A stretch of DNA of 49,320 bases from Clostridiales bacterium. GTDB lineage: Bacteria > Bacillota > Clostridia > Lachnospirales > WQUN01. The DNA is taken from contig JAISZB010000353.1 of NCBI GenBank assembly GCA_031269465.1, positions 1 to 49,320 on the forward strand, written 5' to 3'. The translations under genes were made by a program, and so were the position numbers. Positions 9,286 through 17,497 of this stretch are shown one piece after another. A model generated the notes under the pieces. That model made no database searches, was not told the origin of the DNA, and worked only from the letters and a program-made list of their open reading frames with translations. Each line of letters starts with the position of its first letter. Position 1 is the stretch's first letter.

Positions 9286-9385
9286 CTAGTGCTGACAGTC
9301 TTAAATGCGCTACAGATCTATTTGGCTATAATTAAGCATTTTACAGGCTAAAAGCATATAACGTAATTAAGAGCTACAGCACTAG
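9286..9385. mobile_element. CTAG-bounded miniature element, copy A
   Basis: This 100-bp unit begins CTAGTGCTGACAGTCTTAA and ends TTAAGAGCTACAGCACTAG. The ends are inverted repeats and CTAG at each edge may be a target duplication. Related copies lie at 32826-32925 (reversed) and 46736-46824. It does not code for protein. Confidence 0.75.
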
Positions 9386-9849
9386 TTTTCACGTCCTTGC
9401 ATTTTCAAAAGGTTTAACCTATATCAGCGAATTGATGTCCATTGCCTATTTGACGTCTAGGTAAACATACGCAACCGCCGGAGCCGATAATTGTGAATTT
9501 CATTTCGTTACTTCGGATGCCTCCCGCTTTATTCTCGCCCCCGCCTCGCGGAAAGATTGCTGGGTCGCCTCCAAATCCGCGCCTTCGCCGGCGAATATTC
9601 TCCAGATCTTCGCTGAAATGGATGTTCGCACGAGAGACAGGATTATGCGCGCCGGTCGATCGAACGGCAGCTTCCCCCTGTTTCTGGCAGAATCGGCGGT
9701 CTTCATCCTGACATGCTCCAAAACCTCTTATTCCGGCAAAATCCCTATTATAAAATCAAGAGTTTGAGCCATTTGCATCTTTATACATATCAATGTTCAG
9801 ATTGCCGGCGACAATGATTCATCTGAGCTGAACCCAACATGAATGCTCG
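9386..9849. other. Intergenic region without a recognised gene
   Basis: Only short overlapping frames on opposite strands are open here. No ribosome site, domain or repeat was recognised. Confidence 0.4.
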
Positions 9850-11517
9850 TTAACTTCGGTTACATAGACCGCCTGTTACTCTGCAGCTTCTTCCCAAGCA
9901 GCCAACACCAAAGCAGTAGACATCGTATCCGTCAAATTCAGCGTTGTGCGGATATTTAAGGTCATAAATCTGCTTCAGCGCCCTTTCCGCAGCGTCATCG
10001 AGAGTCACATCCCCCTCTTTGTCATCAAACCTTTTGAATTCGAAAATTATAGCCAGCTTATATATGTTATTAAAAAGAACCTGTATGTCAAAGAACCCGT
10101 AGCCAGCCTCCCTGTTGCTGCTCATTCCCAGGTGGGACAAGAGTCCTGCGAAAAAGGAATGGTACACGTACTCCAAGTTGCTGGCGGTGTCACGCCAGCT
10201 CAGCAGCAAAAGGAAACTGGCGAACTGATCTTCGATCTTTTTGGCTTCAAAGCTCAAAATTGCGTCATTGAGGCCTTCAATGCGCTCGTATCCAGCCAAT
10301 TCCATGGTCATGTCCATGTAAAGATCTTCAAACAGCACTCTGATCTCCCTGTTCGGTATCTTATAGAAGTCAGGCTTGCCTTGATCGGCGGTTATATATC
10401 CAGTGTGGAAGAGCACGCTCCAGATCGCATTGGGCAATTTCATCCTTTTGAAGGATATGTTGTCGTCAATTCTGGATATGCCAATAGAATTTCCCGCAAG
10501 CAAGCTTATCATTTCCATCCGTGAATGCTGCCTTCTGAAAGATCTTTCAACAATCTCGTTGCTGCTGGTGTTTGCCCAATAGTTGGCTGGAGCAGCGGAT
10601 GGATCATTGGTCAACGCATTTGCGTAGTTCATGACATCAGAAATATTATACATTAAGGCACCAGAAAAGTTGTACCCGTTGTACCATTGAGTGACTTCCT
10701 CCAGCTTTTCAGGAAAATTGATGTGTTGCAGAAGCTTCTTGACTTCTGGCTCAGTGAGTCCGAAGCTTGTGGAAAACTCTTTGTTTTTCGCAGTAAAGAC
10801 CCCGAGGTTGTTCGCCCCTGTGAAAATGCTCTCATTAGCTATGCGGAGGCAGCCAGTGACAACGCAAAGTTCGATGTCTTCGTTGCCTTTGAACACGCCT
10901 CCGAAAAAGGAGCTCAAATCCATGAGCAACTCCTTTCTGAAGCCTTCTTGCGCATCGTGGTTGACAGGAGCGTCATATTCATCTATCAAAATCACAACAG
11001 TCTCGCCAAAGTGTGAGCGAAGCGCTGACGCCAATATTTTCAAGCTGTGAATAAGCTCTTCCTTGGGAGCTTCTTTCTTAGCCAGCCTTCTCAGCTTGTC
11101 TGCAGTGAACTCAGAAATATCAAGGCTTTTTAGCAGAAATGACTTTTTTGCGCACTCTTCTGAAATGATTTCTGATAACATGCGCAGTGCATAATCGTGG
11201 GAGGAAGCATTAGCCATTGATGATAGTGATATGTTAATGACCGGATGCTTTCTGTACCAAAGATCCATAACGTCTTTTTCCTTTTCTATCGCTAACTCGG
11301 AAAACAATGATGAATCTTCTTCCCCATCAATGTCAAAGAAAGCGTTTAGCATCGAAATATTTGTGCTTTTTCCAAATCTTCGTGGCCTTGTTATTAATAT
11401 CACCTTATGTCCTACTGAGACAACTTCTTTAATAAAAAGGGATTTATCAATGTAATAGCAATTGTGGCGCCTTATTTCCTTAAAAACATCAGATCCAATA
11501 AAAAAAGTATTTGCCAT
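9850..11517 (-). CDS. AAA-ATPase-like protein with PD-(D/E)XK nuclease domain (copy 1)
   Basis: The 555-residue protein has an N-terminal AAA-ATPase-like domain (PF09820 type): YYIDKSLFIKEVV, then the Walker A region TRPRRFGKSTN, and a Walker B-like VVILIDEYDAP near residue 205. A C-terminal PD-(D/E)XK nuclease-like domain (PF08011/DUF1703 type) has an acidic residue in GYGFFDIQVL and the E-x-K motif in IFEFKRFD. Such proteins are expanded in gut Clostridia and Bacteroidetes; their cellular role is unknown. I chose the ATG at 11517 because AGGGAG precedes it; an ATG 90 bases upstream has no such site. Two paralogues of nearly equal length lie at 27.5 and 30.6 kb. It stands alone in AT-rich DNA. 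Confidence 0.9.
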   Translation of the reverse strand: MANTFFIGSDVFKEIRRHNCYYIDKSLFIKEVVSVGHKVILITRPRRFGKSTNISMLNAFFDIDGEEDSSLFSELAIEKEKDVMDLWYRKHPVINISLSSMANASSHDYALRMLSEIISEECAKKSFLLKSLDISEFTADKLRRLAKKEAPKEELIHSLKILASALRSHFGETVVILIDEYDAPVNHDAQEGFRKELLMDLSSFFGGVFKGNEDIELCVVTGCLRIANESIFTGANNLGVFTAKNKEFSTSFGLTEPEVKKLLQHINFPEKLEEVTQWYNGYNFSGALMYNISDVMNYANALTNDPSAAPANYWANTSSNEIVERSFRRQHSRMEMISLLAGNSIGISRIDDNISFKRMKLPNAIWSVLFHTGYITADQGKPDFYKIPNREIRVLFEDLYMDMTMELAGYERIEGLNDAILSFEAKKIEDQFASFLLLLSWRDTASNLEYVYHSFFAGLLSHLGMSSNREAGYGFFDIQVLFNNIYKLAIIFEFKRFDDKEGDVTLDDAAERALKQIYDLKYPHNAEFDGYDVYCFGVGCLGRSCRVTGGLCNRS

Positions 11518-12189
11518 GTATCCACTCCCTAATTGATTATGCAGGCATATCTTATATGAACAATACTTTTTCGAGAAGGTTAAGAAGCAGTATGCATTCA
11601 AAGGCATGTAATGCTTAAGCTATCAAGACATTTCAACCCTCCTTGTTAACTCAGTATACTCTATAATGAAACAAATGTACACTGCAAATCAGCTCTGAAT
11701 AGATATAATGTTGGATTATGAATAAATTGTCTATATTAGATGTATTTATAATTATGCATTTTCCTTTATTGTTATTTTACATTTGGGAACAAAAAAATGA
11801 ACTGCAGGGGATTGGCATATGAGATGATTTGGAAAGCTGTATGAACTCCTAAACTAACTAAAAGTCAAAATCTCCGTTTTATTCAAAAAAGGACAATCGG
11901 CTTGGCTCTAGCCTTCCATATGGCGATCCAAAGGGCGTGTTTGAGATGAAAATTAAAAATACTATTAATGAGCGCATAAGCATAGCAAAGGAATTTAATA
12001 TATCTAAATGATATATAGTGATGCATTCTAATATAGAATTCGCTGGTTTTCATGATGGAGGGAATTTCCAGGAAGCGCCTACGCAGCCTAGCTTGGCGCC
12101 TCAGCCCTTAGATCTAAGTCCGCTAAGCTGTATTTGCAGTCAAGAAAGTTTTAGGCTGTGAATTATATGCGCTTGATTAATTCCGCAAA
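11518..12189. other. AT-rich intergenic region
   Basis: I see no gene here. It contains the presumed promoter of the minus-strand AAA-ATPase-like gene and degraded sequence running into the transposase remnant. Confidence 0.4.
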
Positions 12190-13110
12190 TTATTGTGGAG
12201 AGAGTGTTGAACAGCTCTTTTTGAGACAATTCAAATCTTTCGCCAAATTGGAGACGTTCAGGAGTAGCTGCCAAATGGCGTGAATAATTTGGATGAGAAG
12301 GGGCGCCATTTGAGAGCCGCATCGGTCAGAGGCAGCGAACGTGATACAAGGCGAATGTTTGCGCCATTCTTTGAATAATAAGGTATTTCTGGGGTCGATG
12401 AGAAATTTCTGTTTCCGTTGAAGAAGAAGCAAACGAATTCGACATTTTCGATGAAGACGACGTTTATAGCGAGGCTCGCGACTGCGGCGAAACCGGGGCA
12501 GGGAAAGAACCCGCTGGATTGGACGCTGGGGCTGGCAGGGCGGATGCCTGCGCTGGCGGTTCCCGGAGGGAGGGTAAGGATTCCCTGTATCCCCTGCTGC
12601 AAATAAGAAAAAAGGGCGGCGATCCGAAATCCGCCGCCGCTCCACCAAAGGTGCCGGGAATATAGGGAAAGAGCTTGCGGTAGAGGAGTTCAAAGCTTCC
12701 TGCAGATCGATCTGCACCATCTAGAGAGGCTTTGGGCTGCAGCCTCCAGACCAAAGATATCGTCCGGGACTCGGAGTGCAAGGGCAGGGATGCCCGATTC
12801 CCCTGCATCAGCAATCTCATCCTGGAATATGCAGGCAAAAGCTGGCCTATCATATCCATTTGCACGGAGAAGAAGGAGAACATCGACAACTGCAAGATGA
12901 ACGAGCGTGAATTCAGGAAGGATACTCCCCCTTTTGGCCAGGAACCATTGCTTTCCTGAAAACGGCAAGTCAAGCCCGCATGGAGTCTACGGCATCCCCA
13001 AGAACGTCGGATCCGTGAACTTGGGGAGCAGCTCCGACACGGCGGAGTTCGCCGTGGAGAGCATCAGGCGGCGGCATGGCGCGATGGCCAGGCAATGCCG
13101 CCCTGCAATC
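12190..13110 (+). pseudogene. Decayed ISAzo13-family transposase
   Basis: Pieces of an ISAzo13-type (DDE) transposase can be read in order in shifting frames on the plus strand. They are LDEKGRHLRAAS near 12289-12325; a GGDP segment near 12610; STKGAGNIGKELAVEEF near 12640-12690; SLQTKDI...KGRDARF and IISICTEKKENI near 12735-12890; and finally VNLGSSSDTAEFAVESIRR near 13010-13070, which matches the family's VNVGxDHDTAEFAVESIRRW block. Several frameshifts and stops separate the pieces, and homology fades after about 13105, so the catalytic C-terminal half is lost. The element is inactive. Confidence 0.7.
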
Positions 13111-13225
13111 CCCAAGATGCCGGCGGACGTTTATGTTCCTTGGAACTGCGCGGCGGCAAACCAGGCCGGACATCTTGAAAGAAGCCTCAACGCGGATTGT
13201 CGGAAAGCGCGGGAGCGGCGAAATC

Positions 13226-13380
13226 ATGGAGCGTTACGATTCCATTCTCTCGGATGTGCTTGCAAGCGAGCAAATGCAAGGTTTTTGGAGAAAGTACAAA
13301 CCGATTATGACTATGCGGCAAACATCGCCTTTGAAATGGCAGTCGTCGAGGCAAAGGAATTATTGAGCATGACAGCCTGA
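13226..13380 (+). pseudogene. Possible frameshifted ~50-residue ORF
   Basis: Reading ATG at 13226 and moving to the next frame near 13290 gives a coherent short protein: MERYDSILSDVLASEQMQGF, then WRKYK, then TDYDYAANIAFEMAVVEAKE, ending at the stop at 13378-13380. It follows the ISAzo13 remnant and was not recognised as part of it. It may be a broken small gene, and a chance reading is also possible. Confidence 0.25.
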
Positions 13381-13429
13381 GGAAGTATAAGAAAGTGATT
13401 TAAGTGATTGGCACACAGCCAGTCGTTTT

Positions 13430-13466
13430 TTATCTCCAAAATAGGAACTTTCAATGCAAATCAGTA
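13430..13466. repeat. TA-type miniature element, right-end fragment
   Basis: The right half only is present: ATCTCCAAAATAGGAACTTT followed by CAATGCAAATCAGTA, then TA. There is no left arm. It lies just downstream of the aminotransferase gene. Confidence 0.6.
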
Positions 13467-13546
13467 TAACTGCCGGACGAGGTATTCTCCGGCCTCCGCG
13501 CGCTTGCCGCTGTATTCTCCTGACACTCATTGTCCAGCGGCAAGAC

Positions 13547-14818
13547 TTAAACGCTCTTTAGAGCATATTCAAAGATATCAAGCCCTTTGTTCAGATCTTC
13601 GCGAGTGACGTTGAGAGGGGTCGCAAATCTCATGCCGTTGCCATAGACGCCGCAGTTGAGAGTTAGGAGCTTATTTTCAAAGCAGATCTTTTTAACCTTG
13701 GCCCAAATTTCAGGAGCAGGGGAACCGTCTTCATTGGAGAATTCCGCCGCCAGCATCAGTCCAAGACCGCGCACATCCGAAATGAAAGGATATTTCTCCT
13801 TAAGCTCATTCAAGCGCTTGAGAAGATACGCTCCTTGCAGCCTGCAGTTATTGAGCAGATCGCTCTTCTCGAACTCGTCTAGTACGGCATTTGCGGCGGC
13901 GGCGGCTACAGGGCTGCCTCCGAATGTGGTTCCGTGCATTCCGGGATGCCATTCGGACATGATTTCAGGAGAGGCTATTACAGCGCTCATAGGCAAGCCG
14001 CCGGCAATGGCCTTTCCGAGAGTGAGAATGTCCGGCGCGACATCAAAATGCTCGCATGCGAACATCTTTCCTGTTCTGCCGTATCCCGTCTGTATCTCGT
14101 CAAGTATCAGAAGGATCCCATGTTGGGTGCAAATGTCCCGGATCGCCTGCACGAACTTCTTATCAGGCACCACATATCCGCCTTCCCCCTGTACGACTTC
14201 CATAATGATTGCAGCTACCGTATCAGGCGAGGCAATGTAGGAGAAAAGGCGCTGCAGCTCGGCCAAGCAGTATTCGGCTCTTTGATCCGCGCCATAGCCC
14301 TCAGGGCATTGATCTTTGGATGGAAAGGCTGTGAAATAAACGCCCCCCATCAATGGCTCATAATACTTCCTGTACTTGGAGTTGGATCCGGTTACTGATG
14401 AGGCGCCGATGGTTCTTCCGTGGAACGAACCTTTAAACGCGATGATTGAAGATCTCCTGGTGTATGCTTTGGCAAGCTTCATCGCGCCGTCGTTTGCCTC
14501 GGCGCCTCCATTCGAGAAGAACACCTGGTTTAAATCGCCCGGGGTGATCTTGGCCAAGCGCTCGGCTAGCTCCAAAGTAGACTCATAATTTACCAGATTG
14601 AAAGAAGCGTGGATGATATTGCCCGCCTGTTCGCAAATTGCCTTTACAATTGCGGGATGGCTGTGCCCAAGAGCGTTTACTGCGATTCCCTGCACAAAAT
14701 CCAAATATGAGTCTCCATTGACATCCGTTACATAGCAGCCCTTGCCGCTGCGAATCACTAAATCGGTCGTCTTTGCCAGCGCGGGGCTGAGATATTGCTT
14801 GTAATCTTGGAATTTCAT
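13547..14818 (-). CDS. Class III (acetylornithine/4-aminobutyrate-type) aminotransferase
   Basis: This is a fold-type I PLP enzyme of 423 residues that moves an omega- or delta-amino group to 2-oxoglutarate or a similar acceptor. The family signatures are clear: the phosphate-binding FSNGGAEANDGAMKLAKAYT, the FKGSFHGRTIGASSVTG loop, the LILDEIQTGYGRTGKMF segment and the Schiff-base lysine K269 in LTLGKAIAGGLP, followed by HGTTFGGSPVAAAAA. The length is normal. The ATG has an AGGAGG site. The substrate (acetylornithine, GABA, ornithine or another) cannot be fixed from motifs. It lies downstream of the peptide transporter on the same strand but beyond a terminator and a repeat, so it is probably its own unit. 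Confidence 0.9.
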   Translation of the reverse strand: MKFQDYKQYLSPALAKTTDLVIRSGKGCYVTDVNGDSYLDFVQGIAVNALGHSHPAIVKAICEQAGNIIHASFNLVNYESTLELAERLAKITPGDLNQVFFSNGGAEANDGAMKLAKAYTRRSSIIAFKGSFHGRTIGASSVTGSNSKYRKYYEPLMGGVYFTAFPSKDQCPEGYGADQRAEYCLAELQRLFSYIASPDTVAAIIMEVVQGEGGYVVPDKKFVQAIRDICTQHGILLILDEIQTGYGRTGKMFACEHFDVAPDILTLGKAIAGGLPMSAVIASPEIMSEWHPGMHGTTFGGSPVAAAAANAVLDEFEKSDLLNNCRLQGAYLLKRLNELKEKYPFISDVRGLGLMLAAEFSNEDGSPAPEIWAKVKKICFENKLLTLNCGVYGNGMRFATPLNVTREDLNKGLDIFEYALKSV

Positions 14819-14929
14819 CCTCGTTCCTCCTAATATTCACCGACAGCATATAGGAAAATTTGAAAAATGAGGGGCATTTTATCTCCCATCGGCTTGATAT
14901 CTCTTAAATGATTGTCCAGTCCTAATATA

Positions 14930-15158
14930 TACAGCTTTTCATATAAACCCCTATGACGCTGCGCTTCACCGCCAAGGGTGAAAATATTAAGTTGATTATG
15001 TGTTTGATGCATGGACAAAGGTCCATAAAATGTATTTTCGTACTAAACTGCCTTTTTTTGAGCTTGATTATACAGCGAGTGCAAAATGCCGATATCAGTC
15101 GCACCACTCAATGGACAGTCAAGCTCCAAAAAAGGAACATTTGATGAAAAGCGGTGTA
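14930..15158. mobile_element. TA-type miniature element, long form, copy 2
   Basis: The palindromic core (about 15038-15158) has stem GAGCTTGATTATACAGCGAG against CAAGCTCC and ends GAAAAGCGGTG. An additional left end TATACAGCTTTTCATATAAA begins at about 14928, followed by a CCCTATGACGCTGCGCTTCA module that recurs at about 26373. This suggests a ~230-bp long form of the element. It lies between the aminotransferase gene and the binding-protein gene. Confidence 0.6.
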
Positions 15159-15207
15159 GGCAGGCTTGACTGCGTGTCACTGCCTCTCCAAAGTTTCAAG
15201 AACTCAA

Positions 15208-15238
15208 AGCCCGCTGGCGCCGATTGCGCCAGCGGGCT
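15208..15238 (-). terminator. Terminator of the binding-protein gene
   Basis: AGCCCGCTGGCGC and GCGCCAGCGGGCT pair perfectly (13 bp) around a 5-base loop, 14 bases past the stop codon of the minus-strand gene. The tract after it on that strand (TTTGAGTTCTTG) is moderately T-rich. Confidence 0.7.
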
Positions 15239-15251
15239 TCAAGCGGTTTTT

Positions 15252-17156
15252 TCAGTTGCCCGTCTCCTTAGCCCATTCAGATAGATAGTATGCGACCATG
15301 TCTGGATCGGCTTTTAAAACCTTGCCAGTACTGAGAACAGATGTAATTGGCGAGTAGGTAGGAACTCGGCGCCCTTGGAAGGCAAGCGCGACAAGCTCTT
15401 GATCGATGGCATGCTGCACTGCTTTTCGAAGATTGATATTCGAAAATACGCCATTGTAGTTGTAGGCTAGATAATGGTAGATATTGCTGGGTGTATCCTT
15501 GGTCATAAAAGTGGGATCAGAATTAAGAATGTCGAACTTGGACGCGGAAATGGTATAGAGAACATGTATTTCCCCTGCGCGAAGAGCGGAAAAAGCGGTC
15601 TCGGCATCCTTTATGAATTTATAATCGATTGTCTTTATCTTTGGAGCGTAGGTTTCATCAGTCGGCATAAAGCCGGGATTAAGCTCAAATATGCACTGAT
15701 AGTCATTTTTCTTAATGGGGATGTACGGCCCGCTGCACACAAGGTTGTTGTCGTACCCTTCGCCTTCGATATACCAGGACTGCTCTCCGTACAGGGCATC
15801 TGTCTGCACATTGTAGCTATCCGGGTCGCTTATGTATTTCGCGTTGACCTTCTCCACCTGGTCTTTGGAAAGAACTCCGGAGGAAGTATGCGCAAGCACA
15901 TTCAAGATCTGGGGGAACGGGTACTTCGTAGAGGTATGGACTATCTGATAGACGCCTCCACTGTTGTTCGCGGCGCTCTTGTCATCTGTCAGGGAAGCTA
16001 TCGCGGACGGGGCGGCTTCTTGCAAAACATCGTATACGCTCTTGCCGCCGGTCTTTGACGGAATGCTCTTCAGGCTATCCAAATCAGTGAAAACCTCATT
16101 TTTGTCAATGGAGTCATACTGGCTGTAGTTTGGGTGATTTGGCACGCTGTTTTTATCCTTGGCGCGATCAAGGGAATAAACGGCGTCTTCCGCTCCGACG
16201 CGCTCTCCCGTGTTAACCGCATGCCCATTTTCTACCTTGGAAAAGAATACGTCGTCGCGAAGCAGGAAGTAGAAGTCGCTTCCTGAATCGCCTATGGCAT
16301 AGTCATATGCCAGGGAAGCGTCTGTGGTAATCTCGTCGGAGTCTGTGAGGTTTACAAGCCTGATGTAGCAGTTGGTATTAAACTGGAATGTGGAATTATC
16401 AGCGCGAATGGGATCCATTGGAGACAGATCGGCTGCGACCTGGCTCATTAGGAACGGCAGCGTTTCATGCTGAGAAGGATCGTTGTAGCGCAAGACTTCC
16501 CACTGGAACGCGCGTGACTTTGGATTGCGGACAGACTCCGGATCCAGGATGCTCGCATTCAAGGTTATGTCTTTCATCTGAATGTCAACTGGAGCGGCGT
16601 ATGCCATTTCCCCAATCATATAGTCTTCTATTTCGGAGTAAGTGGAGATATATTCTTCCGGAGTCTGGCTCGCTCCAAGCTCTATAAGCTCATCCAGCTT
16701 GGGATCATTTATGTGGTAGGAATTCCTGGAGCCGTCTGAATGCCAGACAGAGCGGACAGAGTAATCAGGAGAGCCGATGGTGGTCGTCCAGTACGTGAAA
16801 GCCAGATCGAAATTGCCTGCATCGACCTTTGTATAAAAGCTGGCATTGTCCGGCTGAATGTCAACTGCAACCTTAAAACCCGCTTTTTCAAGCAAATCTT
16901 GCAGTACTACAGACATTTCTTGGTTCCCATTAAAGAGAACCGTTATTTCCGGCATTTCTTTGGGAACTGCAAGTTCATCTGAAGAACCGATTGCGCTGTT
17001 GGATTCAGCTTCATCCGTACTTGAGGCTGGCGTTATTGCTGGAACCGCGCTTGCATTTGATGTTGATGAGTTCTCAACATCTGCTTTTTTGTAGCAGCCT
17101 GTAAATAGGATTGCAACGGAAAACAGGCAAATTGCAATGCTTCTTAAATTTTTCAT
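15252..17156 (-). CDS. Peptide ABC transporter substrate-binding lipoprotein, apparently circularly permuted
   Basis: The 634-residue protein has a signal peptide with lipobox LFTGC (Cys21) and a Ser/Ala/Asp-rich linker, so it should be tethered outside the membrane and deliver oligopeptides to the adjacent permease. It belongs to the SBP_bac_5 (OppA/DppA) family, but the order of its parts is reversed. Residues ~69-220 (ITVLFNGNQEMSVVLQDLLE, DAGNFDLAFTYWTTTIGSPD, NDPKLDELIELGASQTPEEY) match what is normally the C-terminal third. Residues ~223-634 match the normal N-terminal two thirds and end with the NLRKAVQHAIDQELVALAFQ block and DPDMVAYYLSEWAKETGN, which is normally followed by the segment now at the N-terminus. 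The start has GGAGGAG upstream. It follows the ATPase genes after a 341-bp gap that holds a MITE. The family is firm; the permutation is read by eye. Confidence 0.88.
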   Translation of the reverse strand: MKNLRSIAICLFSVAILFTGCYKKADVENSSTSNASAVPAITPASSTDEAESNSAIGSSDELAVPKEMPEITVLFNGNQEMSVVLQDLLEKAGFKVAVDIQPDNASFYTKVDAGNFDLAFTYWTTTIGSPDYSVRSVWHSDGSRNSYHINDPKLDELIELGASQTPEEYISTYSEIEDYMIGEMAYAAPVDIQMKDITLNASILDPESVRNPKSRAFQWEVLRYNDPSQHETLPFLMSQVAADLSPMDPIRADNSTFQFNTNCYIRLVNLTDSDEITTDASLAYDYAIGDSGSDFYFLLRDDVFFSKVENGHAVNTGERVGAEDAVYSLDRAKDKNSVPNHPNYSQYDSIDKNEVFTDLDSLKSIPSKTGGKSVYDVLQEAAPSAIASLTDDKSAANNSGGVYQIVHTSTKYPFPQILNVLAHTSSGVLSKDQVEKVNAKYISDPDSYNVQTDALYGEQSWYIEGEGYDNNLVCSGPYIPIKKNDYQCIFELNPGFMPTDETYAPKIKTIDYKFIKDAETAFSALRAGEIHVLYTISASKFDILNSDPTFMTKDTPSNIYHYLAYNYNGVFSNINLRKAVQHAIDQELVALAFQGRRVPTYSPITSVLSTGKVLKADPDMVAYYLSEWAKETGN

Positions 17157-17284
17157 ATTGCTCCTCCTTTTATGTCCGCCATGCGGCGCCGATTATATTG
17201 ATTTGCATGCGAAACTGCCTCTTTGAAGTTTGACGGTAGCTTTCAAGGTGCGAGTCCAGCTTTGGGCAACATTATAGTAAAGAA

Positions 17285-17482
17285 CTCCTAATGTGCATTT
17301 TTCGATCTAGCAGAAATATTTTCAAAAAACTATGCTTTTTAAGTATATTCAAATGAATTGTAACAATAATTCAGACTTTGTCACCTAGATTGTTATACAC
17401 TTTTCACAATTAGTTTTAAGTCTGATTTCAAAAGTCACGTTTATATTGTTAGATATGATTTTTCAAAATGCACATTAGGGGT
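17285..17482. mobile_element. MITE-like element with ~18-bp inverted ends, copy 2
   Basis: This 198-bp second copy of the element at 1225-1427 has ends ACTCCTAATGTGCATTTTT and AAAATGCACATTAGGGGT. The internal sequence is largely shared, including TTCAAAAGTCACGTTTATAT. Flanks are AAGA on the left and AAAG on the right, so a target duplication is uncertain. It sits between the second ATPase gene and the binding-protein gene of the peptide-transport operon, ending 15 bases from the ATPase stop codon. Confidence 0.75.
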
Positions 17483-17497
17483 AAAGAAGCTCTGATG

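Noticed and set aside
13547..14818. Assignment of the aminotransferase to arginine biosynthesis (argD)
   Set aside because: No arginine-pathway genes are adjacent, and motif reading cannot separate acetylornithine, ornithine and GABA aminotransferases.
15040..15158. The palindromic repeats considered as CRISPR repeats
   Set aside because: Copies are far apart, imperfect, of different lengths and flanked by TA duplications; there is no regular spacing and no cas gene.
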